From NVTR01 sp036479015 (lineage in GTDB: Bacteria; Pseudomonadota; Alphaproteobacteria; Rhodobacterales; Rhodobacteraceae), in the NCBI GenBank assembly GCA_036479015.1, contig JAZGFB010000011.1:1-64000 (forward strand): a stretch of DNA of 64,000 nt, given 5' to 3'. The notes beneath the pieces were generated by a model, which did no database searches, was not told the DNA's origin, and saw nothing but the letters and a program-made list of their open reading frames with translations. A program made the translations under genes and the position numbers. Below, piece by piece: positions 36,181-44,844 of this stretch. The stretch's first letter is position 1. Each line of letters begins with the position of its first letter.

Positions 36181-36502
36181 GCTTATTATTGCCACAGCAA
36201 TCATTCTATTCGCAGCGTTTATGTTGGGTTGGTTTGCCCATTGGCTGGTCAACAGGTTTCTACGGGTAGCCCAGTCAGATATGAACGAATTGGACAAAAT
36301 GGCCCAACAGCTGCACGACGCTGAAGAACAGCGCGATCAGGCTGTGTCATATTACCAGCAGCGTGAAGAAAAGATTACCAACCAGCAATCCCAGACCGAT
36401 GCCGAACTGCGCGCCGCCATGGATGGCCTGCAGGCCGCGCGGCTGGAAATTGACGAATTACGAACCTATGTCGATAAACTTGGTGATGAAAAGCAGTCTT
36501 AA
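36167..36502 (+). CDS. Small membrane-anchored coiled-coil protein
   Basis: A 111-residue protein beginning MNRTELIIATAIILFAAFMLGWF, a single N-terminal helix, followed by a long charged coiled coil (DELDKMAQQLHDAEEQ type) up to the end. The start lies 14 bases before the stop of the OmpA-like gene, so they are translationally coupled and may work together at the cell wall. I do not recognise a named family. Confidence 0.7.
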   Translation: MNRTELIIATAIILFAAFMLGWFAHWLVNRFLRVAQSDMNELDKMAQQLHDAEEQRDQAVSYYQQREEKITNQQSQTDAELRAAMDGLQAARLEIDELRTYVDKLGDEKQS

Positions 36503-36512
36503 ACGCAGGTCG

Positions 36513-36953
36513 TTACCACCGCTTAAGGGCCTCTTCGTCTGCGGTTTTGGCAACCACCCATTCATCGCCTTGCCGGGTGCTTTCTTTCTTCCAGAAAGGG
36601 GCGCGCGATTTTAGATAATCCATCATAAATTCGGCCGCTTCAAACGCCGCCTTACGGTGCTCAGCCGCCGTTGCCACCATCATAATAATGTCGTCAGGCT
36701 TTAGGCTGCCAAACCGGTGAATGATCAGGCTGCCACTAAGGTGCCAGCGTGAAATGGCTTGCTGCTCAATATCGTCAAGCGCGCGTTTGGTCATGGCCGC
36801 GTAATGCTCAATTTCCAATGCCAGCAATCCAGCTGGAACATCCCGCACAAACCCCGTGAACGAAACCATCGCCCCGGCGCCCTGAATGCGGTTTGAAAAA
36901 TCCGTCAATGCAGCACCCGGATCAAAGCTTTCACCCTGGACGATCACTGACAT
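36513..36953 (-). CDS. moaE: Molybdopterin synthase catalytic subunit
   Basis: A 146-residue protein. It begins SVIVQGESFDPGAALTDF and contains GAMVSFTGFVRDV, EIEHYAAMTKRALDDI, HRFGSLKPDDIIMMV and the APFWKKE segment with the active-site Lys pair near the C-terminus. With MoaD it adds the two dithiolene sulfurs to cyclic pyranopterin. moaD lies 2 bases upstream on the same strand. Confidence 0.94.
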   Translation of the reverse strand: MSVIVQGESFDPGAALTDFSNRIQGAGAMVSFTGFVRDVPAGLLALEIEHYAAMTKRALDDIEQQAISRWHLSGSLIIHRFGSLKPDDIIMMVATAAEHRKAAFEAAEFMMDYLKSRAPFWKKESTRQGDEWVVAKTADEEALKRW

Positions 36954-36955
36954 GG

Positions 36956-37204
36956 TCAGCCGCCTGTCATGGGCGGAAAAAACGCAACTTCGCGGGCGTT
37001 GTTGATAGGTGCGTCAAAATCTGTCAGCTCTTGATCCACAGCGACCAAAAGCGCCGATTGATCAGCAAATGCCGCCCCATATCGCGCATCCCGCTCAACC
37101 AATTCAGCTATTAATTCCGATACCGTTGTTGCAGTGGTGTCCACGGTTTCCTTTGGCAGGCCAACTTTTTCTCGGACCCAGGCAAAGTACAGAACGTCAA
37201 TCAT
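36956..37204 (-). CDS. moaD: Molybdopterin synthase small subunit (sulfur carrier)
   Basis: An 82-residue ubiquitin-fold protein ending in the required Gly-Gly (FFPPMTGG). It begins DVLYFAWVREKVGLPKE. The C-terminal Gly is adenylated and thiocarboxylated to donate sulfur to MoaE. Its start overlaps the pgsA stop by 4 bases, placing moaD, moaE and pgsA in one operon. Confidence 0.94.
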   Translation of the reverse strand: MIDVLYFAWVREKVGLPKETVDTTATTVSELIAELVERDARYGAAFADQSALLVAVDQELTDFDAPINNAREVAFFPPMTGG

Positions 37205-37866
37205 GGCTCATCTTTTAGAAATGGCAGTGACTTCAGCAAATAATCAATTCCAGTGACAAGCGTTAACCCAGCCGCCAACCACAACAGCCAGAACCCCGCC
37301 TGACCGGCCCAGATCCAACCATTGTATTTCCACCAAAGCCCGTGCAGGTCTTCTTCCCGGCCCAATATGATATCTGCCACCATTTCACGGTTCATGCCAA
37401 AAATTGACATGCCGTAATAATGTTCAAGAACCCCATGCGCAAACAGGACAGCAATTGCCACCATCTGTACGGTGGTCTTCCATTTCGCCAGAACGGTAAC
37501 CTTTAATGTCCCCGCCGTGTCGCCCAAAAACTCGCGCAAACCCGACACAAACACCTCGCGGAACAGTATTAACGTGGCCGGCAGTATCAGCCAGGACGAC
37601 ATGCTTGAATACCCAACAAGCACAAGCAACGCGATAACAACCATCGCCTTATCGGCAATGGGGTCCAGCATGGTGCCAAACTTGGTTTCCTGCTTCCAGG
37701 CCCGTGCCAAACGGCCATCCAGCCAATCTGTAAGGGCCGCCATGACAAACAATACCAGCGCAAACCAATCGGCCCAGGGGCGGGTAAAGTATATGAATAA
37801 TACCGCAACAGCTGGTGCTGCTAACAGTCGCAATAGCGTCAATATATTTGGGAACGTCATTCTCAT
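37201..37866 (-). CDS. pgsA: CDP-diacylglycerol-glycerol-3-phosphate 3-phosphatidyltransferase
   Basis: A 221-residue membrane enzyme that makes phosphatidylglycerophosphate, the precursor of phosphatidylglycerol and cardiolipin. The CDP-alcohol phosphatidyltransferase signature reads DWLDGRLAR followed by GTMLDPIADK, with the three Asp at the usual spacing (near residues 46-75). Four or more helices surround it. It lies between moaD and uvrC on the same strand; the gap to uvrC is 42 bases. Confidence 0.94.
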   Translation of the reverse strand: MRMTFPNILTLLRLLAAPAVAVLFIYFTRPWADWFALVLFVMAALTDWLDGRLARAWKQETKFGTMLDPIADKAMVVIALLVLVGYSSMSSWLILPATLILFREVFVSGLREFLGDTAGTLKVTVLAKWKTTVQMVAIAVLFAHGVLEHYYGMSIFGMNREMVADIILGREEDLHGLWWKYNGWIWAGQAGFWLLWLAAGLTLVTGIDYLLKSLPFLKDEP

Positions 37867-37908
37867 AATGCTTGGTAGCCCGTTATATGGCGCGGGGAAA
37901 GGTCCGCG

Positions 37909-39762
37909 TCAGCCTTTATCGTGAAAATAATCGTGTACTATTTCCGCAATCCTTCCTGAAACCCCGTCAACAGCCTTAAGATCGGCCAACCCGGCACGCG
38001 ACACGGCCTTGGCGCTTCCGAAATGGGCCAGCAGCGCCCGCTTTCGCACCGCACCGACGCCCGGCACATCATCAAGCGGCGACGCTGCGATCGCTTTGCT
38101 GCGTTTGGCCCGGTGCGTTCCAATGGCAAACCGGTGCGCCTCATCGCGCAGGCGCTGGACAAAATACAGCACAGGGTCATTGTGGCGCAGGGCAAACGGC
38201 TTGGCGCCGATGCGGTGAAATTCTTCTTTCCCGGCATCCCGGTCCACGCCCTTGGCAATGCCGATCATCGCTATGTCCTGCACCCCTTCATCGGCCATAA
38301 TTTCGGCCACCGCCGAAACCTGCCCAGCGCCACCATCAATCAACAACAGATCTGGCCAGGTCTCGCCTTTGCGATCTGGGTCTTCCTTCAGCAACCTGCG
38401 AAACCGCCGCATCAGAACCTCTTTCATCATGCCAAAATCATCGCCGGGGGTCAGGTCTTCACCCTTGATATTGAATTTGCGATACTGGCTTTTAACAAAG
38501 CCGTCAGGCCCGGCCACGATCATTGCACCCACCGCATGGGCCCCCTGAATATGCGAGTTGTCATAAACCTCTATGCGCTTGGGCGGCCCTTCCAGCCCAA
38601 AAGTAGCCGCCAACCCGGCCAGCAATTTACCCTGGGTCGCGGTCTCCGACATTTTCCTGGCCAGACTCTCGCGGGCGTTTCGAACAGCCCCCGCCACCAG
38701 TTCAGACTTTTCACCGCGCAGGGGTATCGCAATCGCAACATTCCTGCCGGCTTTTTGGCGCAGCGCCTCGCCCATCAGATCCGGGTCATCAATTTGATTG
38801 CTCAGCAAAACCAATCGCGGCGGCTCGCGTTTATCATAAAACTGGCCCATGAAGGCTTGCAATATTTCGGCCCCATCTGCACCAGAACCCGTGTTGGGGT
38901 AATAATCTCGGTTTCCCCAGTTCTGGTTGCCACGAATAAAGAAAACCTGCACGCAAGCCTGGCCACCCTCTAAATGCAAGCCAATGACATCCGCCTCGGC
39001 AACACCGCGCGGGTTGATGCCCTGGGATTGTTGCACCTGGGTCAGCGCCTTAATACGGTCCCTAAGCGCTGCGGCGCGCTCGAACTCTAACGCCACACTG
39101 GCCGCTTCCATTTCCACGGCAAGATCAGACTGAATTTTGGTAGACTTGCCCTGCAAAAATCGTTCTGCATCTTCAACCAATTTTGAATAATCATCGCTGG
39201 TAATATGCCCGACACAGGGCCCCGAGCAGCGTTTTATTTGGTATAGCAGACAGGGCCGGGTGCGGGATTCCAGCACAGCATCGGTACAATTGCGCAGTAA
39301 GAAAACCCTCTGCAACTGGTTCAGCGTTCTGTTTACCGCCCCCGCATTGGCGAAGGGACCAAAGTAGTTTCCCTTTTCCCGTTTCGCCCCACGGTGCTTT
39401 TTGATCTGCGGAAACCCATGTGTTTTGGACACCAGTATATTGGGGAAACTTTTGTCATCGCGCAAAAGCACATTATAGCGTGGCTTTAGCTGTTTGATCA
39501 GATTTTGCTCAAGCAACAGCGCTTCTGTTTCGGTTTGGGTGGTCAGAAACATCATAGACGCTGTTTCTTTAATCATCCGATCAATGCGCGCCGAATGCCC
39601 TGACACCGAGGCATAGTTGGACACCCGGTTTTTCAGCCCACGGGCTTTGCCAACATAAAGAACGTCACCCTTGAGCCCAAGCATCCGGTACACCCCCGGT
39701 GAATTGTCCAGGGACGTTAAATAGGACCGGATGCGATCATGGCCAGTTTCTGAAATAGGCAT
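37909..39762 (-). CDS. uvrC: Excinuclease ABC subunit C
   Basis: A 617-residue nuclease of nucleotide excision repair; it makes both cuts around the lesion after UvrA/UvrB. The GIY-YIG domain opens with SPGVYRMLGLKGDVLYVGKAR (residues 18-38). The central UVR motif follows at AVEMEAASVALEFERAAALRDRIKAL near 220-245. The RNase H-like half has EVYDNSHIQGAHAVGAMIV and the HFAIGTHR-type segment, and the C-terminus ends with the DVPGVGAVRKRALLAHFGS helix-hairpin-helix. Confidence 0.97.
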   Translation of the reverse strand: MPISETGHDRIRSYLTSLDNSPGVYRMLGLKGDVLYVGKARGLKNRVSNYASVSGHSARIDRMIKETASMMFLTTQTETEALLLEQNLIKQLKPRYNVLLRDDKSFPNILVSKTHGFPQIKKHRGAKREKGNYFGPFANAGAVNRTLNQLQRVFLLRNCTDAVLESRTRPCLLYQIKRCSGPCVGHITSDDYSKLVEDAERFLQGKSTKIQSDLAVEMEAASVALEFERAAALRDRIKALTQVQQSQGINPRGVAEADVIGLHLEGGQACVQVFFIRGNQNWGNRDYYPNTGSGADGAEILQAFMGQFYDKREPPRLVLLSNQIDDPDLMGEALRQKAGRNVAIAIPLRGEKSELVAGAVRNARESLARKMSETATQGKLLAGLAATFGLEGPPKRIEVYDNSHIQGAHAVGAMIVAGPDGFVKSQYRKFNIKGEDLTPGDDFGMMKEVLMRRFRRLLKEDPDRKGETWPDLLLIDGGAGQVSAVAEIMADEGVQDIAMIGIAKGVDRDAGKEEFHRIGAKPFALRHNDPVLYFVQRLRDEAHRFAIGTHRAKRSKAIAASPLDDVPGVGAVRKRALLAHFGSAKAVSRAGLADLKAVDGVSGRIAEIVHDYFHDKG

Positions 39763-40092
39763 TCGAATTATTTGCTACTTTCGGACTTAGCAACTTTGCT
39801 GATTCTTCACTTGGCTGCACCCTATTGCCACCCAAGGCAAGTAAAAATCCATCCCCCAAACCTGTGGATAAACCTGGTGGTAACTTACAACATTAACCAT
39901 ATTTTTGTTTATTTTGGCGGGCTTCGTCACTTTGCCCAATAATTAGGCGCATATATAACCTCTTGCTTTTGCTTGATAATTATTTTCTATATTTGCAAAT
40001 AGTTGAAATCATTACCAAAATATTAATAATTTCAAGCCCGTATTTTCCCGGTGCACAACTTTAGCGGAAATGGCAAAAATATTTACGCCATG
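39763..40092. other. AT-rich intergenic region with a DnaA-box-like site
   Basis: About 330 bases between uvrC and the SDR gene, with long A/T runs in the 39890-40050 part. One tgtggataa at about 39863-39871 equals the DnaA consensus TTATCCACA on the reverse strand. I see only one box, so an origin is not supported; the region most likely serves as the uvrC promoter. No gene was recognised in it. Confidence 0.3.
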
Positions 40093-40878
40093 TCACCCTT
40101 CAGAAATAATATCAGGCGTGCGCCACCCCAGGTGCTGACCGCCATCAACCGTCAACAATTGCCCGGTAACGGCGTTCGCATCCAACAGGTAATTCAGGGC
40201 GGCTGTAATGTCGCCAGGGTTGGCGCCGCGCTGTAAAACAGTGTTGGCGCGCTGCTTGGAAAAATGCTCTTTTGTCTGACGGCTGCCAATCATCGTTGGC
40301 CCCGGTGCAATTGCGTTCACCCGTATTTTCGGCGCAAGCGCCTGGGCTGTGGTTTGCGTCAAACCCCATAGCCCCCATTTCGCAAGCGTATAGGTCATAA
40401 ATTCGGGCGTCAGTTTACGCACCCGTTGGTCAACCATGTTCACAATCAACCCACTGGCAATCGGCTCGCCAGCACTGTCTGTTATCGTGTCAGGAATTGC
40501 GCGCGCAAATGCCTGCGATAATATGAACGGCGCCCGCAGGTTTGACCCGATATGCCGATCCCACGATTCTGCTGTTGCGGTTTCTATGGTGTCATATTCA
40601 AAGATCGAGGCATTGTTGATCAACACAGTTAGCGGCCCACCCAGGGCGCTTGCCGCCCGCTCCACCAGTGTTTCCGCCTCAGCCGTGACCAACAGGTCCG
40701 CCTGGATCGCCGCCGCTTGCTGGCCAAGTGCGTTAATTTCCTTAACAACCCCAAGCGCTTCTGTTTTGGAACTGGCATAATGCACCACAACATCAAAGCC
40801 CCGTTTCGCCAGGCCAAGTGCCATAGCCTTGCCAAGCCGCCTGCCTGCCCCGGTCACCAATGCGCGCGATGTATTCAA
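40093..40878 (-). CDS. SDR-family oxidoreductase, pteridine-reductase-like (FolM type)
   Basis: A 261-residue short-chain dehydrogenase. The nucleotide loop is LVTGAGRRLGKAMALGLA (residues 8-25), and the GAGRRLG form with two Arg favours NADP(H) and is shared with FolM/pteridine reductases. NNAS (LINNASIFEYD) and the catalytic YTLAK sequence follow. The substrate is inferred only: dihydrofolate, dihydromonapterin or another carbonyl compound. In Rhodobacterales it often lies near uvrC and moaD, as here. Confidence 0.8.
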   Translation of the reverse strand: MNTSRALVTGAGRRLGKAMALGLAKRGFDVVVHYASSKTEALGVVKEINALGQQAAAIQADLLVTAEAETLVERAASALGGPLTVLINNASIFEYDTIETATAESWDRHIGSNLRAPFILSQAFARAIPDTITDSAGEPIASGLIVNMVDQRVRKLTPEFMTYTLAKWGLWGLTQTTAQALAPKIRVNAIAPGPTMIGSRQTKEHFSKQRANTVLQRGANPGDITAALNYLLDANAVTGQLLTVDGGQHLGWRTPDIISEG

Positions 40879-40891
40879 CTGAAAACTCCTA

Positions 40892-41842
40892 TTAGGTTAA
40901 CAGGCATGCCACATATGTTACGTAGAGCGCTGTAAATACAAACCCCCAAATTCGTGAAATTTCGATCCGAAACATCACAAATGGCACCAATGCCAGCGAT
41001 GCCGCTGCCATCAACCAAAGATCAAACTCCAAAACACGTTCTGAAATTGGGATCTCGCCAAAAAAGGTCGCCGTGCCAACGATGGCCAGCAGGTTGGCCA
41101 TGTTTGAGCCCACAACATTGCCAAGCGCCACATCCACCTGCCGGCGAAGTGCCGCAGAAATTGTTGTCGCAAGCTCGGGCAAAGATGTCCCAACGGCGAT
41201 CAACGTTAGGCCGATGATGGTTTCGCTCATGCCATAGGATCGCGCAATACTGGTGGCGCTCCCAACCAGAATATCAGCCCCCAGCGGCAGCCCAATAATT
41301 CCCAAACCCAAGTAAGACACAATTTTCAACCAGGACGCGCAGGGTTCTGCCCCGTCAATATCGTCGGCGGCCTGCTCCATAGTCTTGTCAAAATTCATCG
41401 CAGTGCGCGCCGATACAATCGCAAAGACCATGAACAAAATATACAAGCCAAGCAGAACAATCCCGTGCCCCCAGTTCAGCGGCGCAAAAAATGTCAAACC
41501 AACGAATAACGCCGTTCCCAGCAGCATCTGAACATAGCTGCTTCGCAGGTTTTTTCCTGGTCGGCCCAGGCCAAATATCAGTGCCGGAACCCCCAGCACC
41601 AACAGAACGTTTGCTGTGTTGGACCCAACCACATTACCAACGGCAATTCCCGGGGCCCCCGCCATCACCGCGTCAATTGAAATCAACAGCTCGGGCGCCG
41701 ACGTGCCTATGGCCACGATTGTTAAGCTGACGATCAGGGCTGGAATACCCAGCCGAAGGCTTAGGTTTACCGCGCCGCGCACCAACAGATCACCTGCCAG
41801 TACCAAAATGACCAGCCCAAGAAGTGCCAGGAAAATATCCAT
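40892..41842 (-). CDS. Calcium/sodium antiporter (CaCA family, YrbG-like)
   Basis: A 316-residue inner-membrane transporter with about ten helices. The two inverted alpha repeats are clear: ATSAPELLIS-type (here GTSAPELLISIDA) followed by GNVVGSNTANVLLVLG near 46-82, and AVGTSLPELATTIS followed by GNVVGSNMANLLAIVG near 217-258. These form the ion site. It is the last gene of a run with the protease gene and a 54-residue protein, separated by 3-base gaps. Confidence 0.92.
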   Translation of the reverse strand: MDIFLALLGLVILVLAGDLLVRGAVNLSLRLGIPALIVSLTIVAIGTSAPELLISIDAVMAGAPGIAVGNVVGSNTANVLLVLGVPALIFGLGRPGKNLRSSYVQMLLGTALFVGLTFFAPLNWGHGIVLLGLYILFMVFAIVSARTAMNFDKTMEQAADDIDGAEPCASWLKIVSYLGLGIIGLPLGADILVGSATSIARSYGMSETIIGLTLIAVGTSLPELATTISAALRRQVDVALGNVVGSNMANLLAIVGTATFFGEIPISERVLEFDLWLMAAASLALVPFVMFRIEISRIWGFVFTALYVTYVACLLT

Positions 41843-41845
41843 TTG

Positions 41846-42010
41846 TTAGTGTTTCCCTACACTGCAGTCGCATTTACGTTTTGAAAACCGGTACCGGCCA
41901 CAACGCGTGCATTTTGCTGCCTGCAACCGTTTTTGCCCCGGAAATCTTAATTTTCCAAACATGCCCATCACCAAAATCGCGATCAGAAAAAGAGATACAG
42001 CTTTGGTCAC
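41846..42010 (-). CDS. 54-residue membrane protein with a C-terminal zinc ribbon
   Basis: A short protein read from a GTG at 42010. One hydrophobic helix (AVSLFLIAILVMGMF) is followed by a basic GKLRFPGQKRL linker and a four-Cys ribbon: CTRCGRYRFSKRKCDC, that is Cys-x2-Cys-x9-Cys-x-Cys. The stop lies 3 bases before the antiporter start and the GTG follows the protease stop by 3 bases, so all three are in one operon. I recall similar small zinc-ribbon proteins beside protease genes in Rhodobacterales, but no function is known. A false positive is unlikely given the packing and the ordered motif. Confidence 0.72.
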   Translation of the reverse strand: MTKAVSLFLIAILVMGMFGKLRFPGQKRLQAAKCTRCGRYRFSKRKCDCSVGKH

Positions 42011-42013
42011 GGA

Positions 42014-42814
42014 CTACAGCCCAAACCGGGCAAAATGGGCTTTTTCTTCAAGCCCCATCAAAGCATCACCAAAAATCTGCACACCAAGCCGCGACATGAA
42101 CCGACGCTTAATCCCGTATGGTACCAGTTTTACATCATCGCCAAAGTATTCTTTCATTTTTGGCACCAAATGTCCGACCCCGTCAGCCAGCCCCAGCTCA
42201 ACACCTTTTTGGCCCAGCCAAAAATCACCGGTGAAAATTGACTTATCTGCCGACAACCTGTCGCCGCGACGGCTTTTGATCTGCGCAATGAACGTTTTAT
42301 GCATGTCATCAAGCAGCGTTATTAACCGCTTAACATCCGCGGCTTTTTCTGGCTGGAAAGGATCAAGCATGCTTTTAGACTTACCAGCCGTGTGCACGCG
42401 CCGTTCAACCCCGTGGCGGCCTAAAAGTTCGTGAAAGCCAAAGTTAGAAGAAATCACACCGATAGAGCCAACGATAGAACTGGGATCAACCCATATTTCA
42501 TCCGCCGCAGACGCCAGCCAATAGCCCCCCGATGCCGCCACATCTTCAACAAACGCGTAGACCGGAATGTTCTTTTCAGTGGCAAGCCTGCGAATGCGTT
42601 CAGAAATCAGCGACGATTGTACAGGTGAGCCACCGGGCGAATTGATCAGCAGGGCAACCGCTGCCGGTTTTTTGCGTTTAAACGCCCGCTCAAGGACGGA
42701 CGCCAAGGCCGCGTCATTCAGGGATGCGCCACGCCCACCCGACGCAATCACCCCGTTCAGCCGCACAACCGATACGGTTCGCGGTGATTTTACAAATGGT
42801 ATCCATCTTTTCAT
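42014..42814 (-). CDS. S49-family peptidase (SohB/SppA-like)
   Basis: A 266-residue protease, the short SohB/SppA36 type. It has VVRLNGVIASGG, the LLINSPGGSPVQSSLI oxyanion stretch, the nucleophile in VAASGGYWLASAAD, a SSIVGSIGVIS segment and the general-base Lys in the AGKSKSMLDPF stretch. These enzymes digest leftover signal peptides or membrane protein fragments. No clear N-terminal membrane helix is visible. I chose the ATG at 42814; one at 42832 is possible. A zinc-ribbon protein and an antiporter follow on the same transcript. Confidence 0.9.
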   Translation of the reverse strand: MKRWIPFVKSPRTVSVVRLNGVIASGGRGASLNDAALASVLERAFKRKKPAAVALLINSPGGSPVQSSLISERIRRLATEKNIPVYAFVEDVAASGGYWLASAADEIWVDPSSIVGSIGVISSNFGFHELLGRHGVERRVHTAGKSKSMLDPFQPEKAADVKRLITLLDDMHKTFIAQIKSRRGDRLSADKSIFTGDFWLGQKGVELGLADGVGHLVPKMKEYFGDDVKLVPYGIKRRFMSRLGVQIFGDALMGLEEKAHFARFGL

Positions 42815-42890
42815 AGCACCGATGTAGGCCACCCAATGGTCCTGAACAAGATTGAACTGGGCACTTCCTTGCCCAAGCGGTGCTAAAGTG

Positions 42891-42916
42891 TGAAAGCGCC
42901 ACAGATTGCGCTTTCA
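42891..42916. promoter_or_regulatory. Perfect 9-bp inverted repeat between two divergent genes
   Basis: TGAAAGCGC and GCGCTTTCA flank an 8-base loop in the 170-base gap between the S49 protease gene and the CAP-domain gene. It has no T-run on either strand, so it is not a standard terminator. It could be an operator or a hairpin in the leader RNA of the CAP gene. Only the symmetry is seen. Confidence 0.4.
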
Positions 42917-42987
42917 AAAGACGCATTTATGACAAATTCCATCTGCATGTTTGGGCAACTCTTTCTATCTGCTCGATAAGGGGTGCT

Positions 42988-43638
42988 ATGTTTGTTTTTC
43001 GTATAAAATCGGCCGTATTGCTGCTCGTAATCGCCACTGCAACGCTTTTTCCCTCGCTGTCGGCGGCTCAAAATTGCGCGCGCAGCGGTGTGCCCGCAAA
43101 CGCAGCAAGCGTTGTTCCAACGCGCAACCCCGATCAAACCCTGTTTAATCATACAGTTCTGGCAGAGGTTAACTTTGAAAGATGTCGCGCGGGTTTAGCC
43201 CCGCTGAAACTTGCCGGTGGCCTGATAACCGTCGCGGGCAACCATGCCAGTTGGATGGCAAAACGTGGCGCCCTTAGCCACAAATCTACAGTCCGGGGAC
43301 AATCATCCGTTCAGGAACGCGTGCTTGCGTCCGGGCTTAATGCGCGCCGGGGCTCCGAAAACATCGGCAACCTGCCACGCTACCAATTCAGCGGCAATCG
43401 CAGAATTAATGTAAACAGCATGTCCCAATGCGATTTCACCACTACTTCTGGTCGGCAAATCGCCCCGCACAGCTATGAAACCCTGGCGACACAGATCGTT
43501 GGAATGTGGATGAATTCGTCTAACCACCGCCGAAATGTGCTGGATAGGAATGTAAGCTCAGTTGGAACAGCATTGCGCTTTGACAAAAAAGGCTCACATT
43601 GCGGCCAATTCTTCTTGTCGCAAAATTTTGCTGGCTAA
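42988..43638 (+). CDS. Secreted CAP (SCP/PR-1) domain protein
   Basis: A 216-residue protein with a Sec signal peptide (MFVFRIKSAVLLLVIATATLFPSLSAA). The CAP fold is suggested by HTVLAEVNFERCRAGLAPL, NHASWMAKRGALSHKS (a His in the cleft), SENIGNLP (a Glu) and a GMWMNSSNHRRNVLDRN segment with a second His. CAP proteins are secreted and bind lipids, glycans or divalent metal; the role here is unknown. An AAGGGGT site seven bases before the ATG fixes the start. An outer-membrane barrel gene follows in the same direction, 76 bases later. Confidence 0.85.
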   Translation: MFVFRIKSAVLLLVIATATLFPSLSAAQNCARSGVPANAASVVPTRNPDQTLFNHTVLAEVNFERCRAGLAPLKLAGGLITVAGNHASWMAKRGALSHKSTVRGQSSVQERVLASGLNARRGSENIGNLPRYQFSGNRRINVNSMSQCDFTTTSGRQIAPHSYETLATQIVGMWMNSSNHRRNVLDRNVSSVGTALRFDKKGSHCGQFFLSQNFAG

Positions 43639-43714
43639 ACAAGCGATTCAATCAATATAATCACAATTGTCTGTAAAAAGGCCTGCCAGCCTTTACCAAA
43701 TCCAGGGGATTGAT

Positions 43715-44800
43715 GTGTATAGTATTTACCGTAATTGGTGCCGTCGCTTGTTTTTTGCGGCTTGGGCAATAGCTTTTTCACTAATGGCCGGTCCGGTGAC
43801 CGCCCTTAGTATGATCGTTTTAATACCCGAAGGCAATCCTAAAGGGTTGGCAATTCCTTATATTTCCGGTCGCTTAGGGCCAGTATCCCCCACCACCGCG
43901 CCACCAACTGGTACCGTTTTCCCCGATGATTTTTGCCTGCCCGGTAAGTTTGAAGACTGCGGTGAGCATTTGCGCGACGCCGGGGATTTTTCACCATCCC
44001 CCCAAAACACATCAATCTTTGACGAAGGCCCGGTATTTGTCGGCCGTGAAAACCCTGCCTTTAGCCGCTCCGAGCTTCGCTTTTGGGCCAATGGGCAATC
44101 GCGCCAAACCGAAATGTCCGCGGCATCTGAATCCATAAACACCACGTCAACATCCATTGGTGGTGATCGCCGTTTTGGCAGCACCTTTATTTTAGGGGCG
44201 ATGGCGCTCAGGGAAAACACGACAACAACATTCGCGCTGCCCGGCTCAACCGAAACAGCAACGGGCACAAAATACGGGCCGTATTTCGCCCTTAGACTGT
44301 CTGACACCTGGGTACTGGATGGCCGCTATCTTGTTGGGCGCTCTTCGCATCAGGTTAACACTGGCGGCTTTGCGACCGGGCAATTTAACAGCCAGGGCGG
44401 GTTTGGCGCATTACGGGTATCTGCAGCGCTGGATCGCGGGAATTGGCGTATTCACCCGTCATTGGAATTATCGCAAGAATTTCAAAACAGCGATGCTTAC
44501 ACAGACACATTTGCCGGCGCAGTCGCGGCCAGCTCTGAATCAAATGGTTTTATCACAGGGGCGGTGTTGGCGTATTACAGCGGCCTGGGCGCTGGAAATG
44601 GCAATTTGCTTCCCTATGCGGGACTTGAACTCAGCCAATCCCTTGACGGTGGCGGCACCCCATTTGGGGCCGTTCGTGCCGGTATGGCCATCACCATGGG
44701 CAATGGCGCGGTGTTGAATTTTGACTATGCTTATGGTGCCATTGGCCTTGCCAACATCAACGATCAGTTGCTTTCAATTCGGCTGGAAATTCCGTTCTAG
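43715..44800 (+). CDS. Outer-membrane beta-barrel protein, autotransporter-barrel-like
   Basis: A 361-residue protein with a signal peptide (RRLFFAAWAIAFSLMAGPVTA). A short passenger or linker rich in Pro and Thr follows, then about 240 residues of alternating strands such as GSTFILGAMAL, GPYFALRLSDTWVLDGRYLVG and GFGALRVSAAL. It ends IRLEIPF, with the C-terminal Phe used as an insertion signal by the BAM machinery. The barrel resembles type V autotransporters, but the passenger is very short, so a plain barrel is equally possible. I chose the GTG at 43715 because AGGGG lies six bases before it. Confidence 0.75.
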   Translation: MYSIYRNWCRRLFFAAWAIAFSLMAGPVTALSMIVLIPEGNPKGLAIPYISGRLGPVSPTTAPPTGTVFPDDFCLPGKFEDCGEHLRDAGDFSPSPQNTSIFDEGPVFVGRENPAFSRSELRFWANGQSRQTEMSAASESINTTSTSIGGDRRFGSTFILGAMALRENTTTTFALPGSTETATGTKYGPYFALRLSDTWVLDGRYLVGRSSHQVNTGGFATGQFNSQGGFGALRVSAALDRGNWRIHPSLELSQEFQNSDAYTDTFAGAVAASSESNGFITGAVLAYYSGLGAGNGNLLPYAGLELSQSLDGGGTPFGAVRAGMAITMGNGAVLNFDYAYGAIGLANINDQLLSIRLEIPF

Positions 44801-44844
44801 GGACCGGCCATTGTCCAAAAGCATTTCTTGAACCCAAGGCAATT

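Noticed and set aside
39763..40092. A chromosomal replication origin
   Set aside because: Only one DnaA-box-like site, no other origin landmarks such as clustered boxes, and uvrC next door is not a typical origin neighbour.
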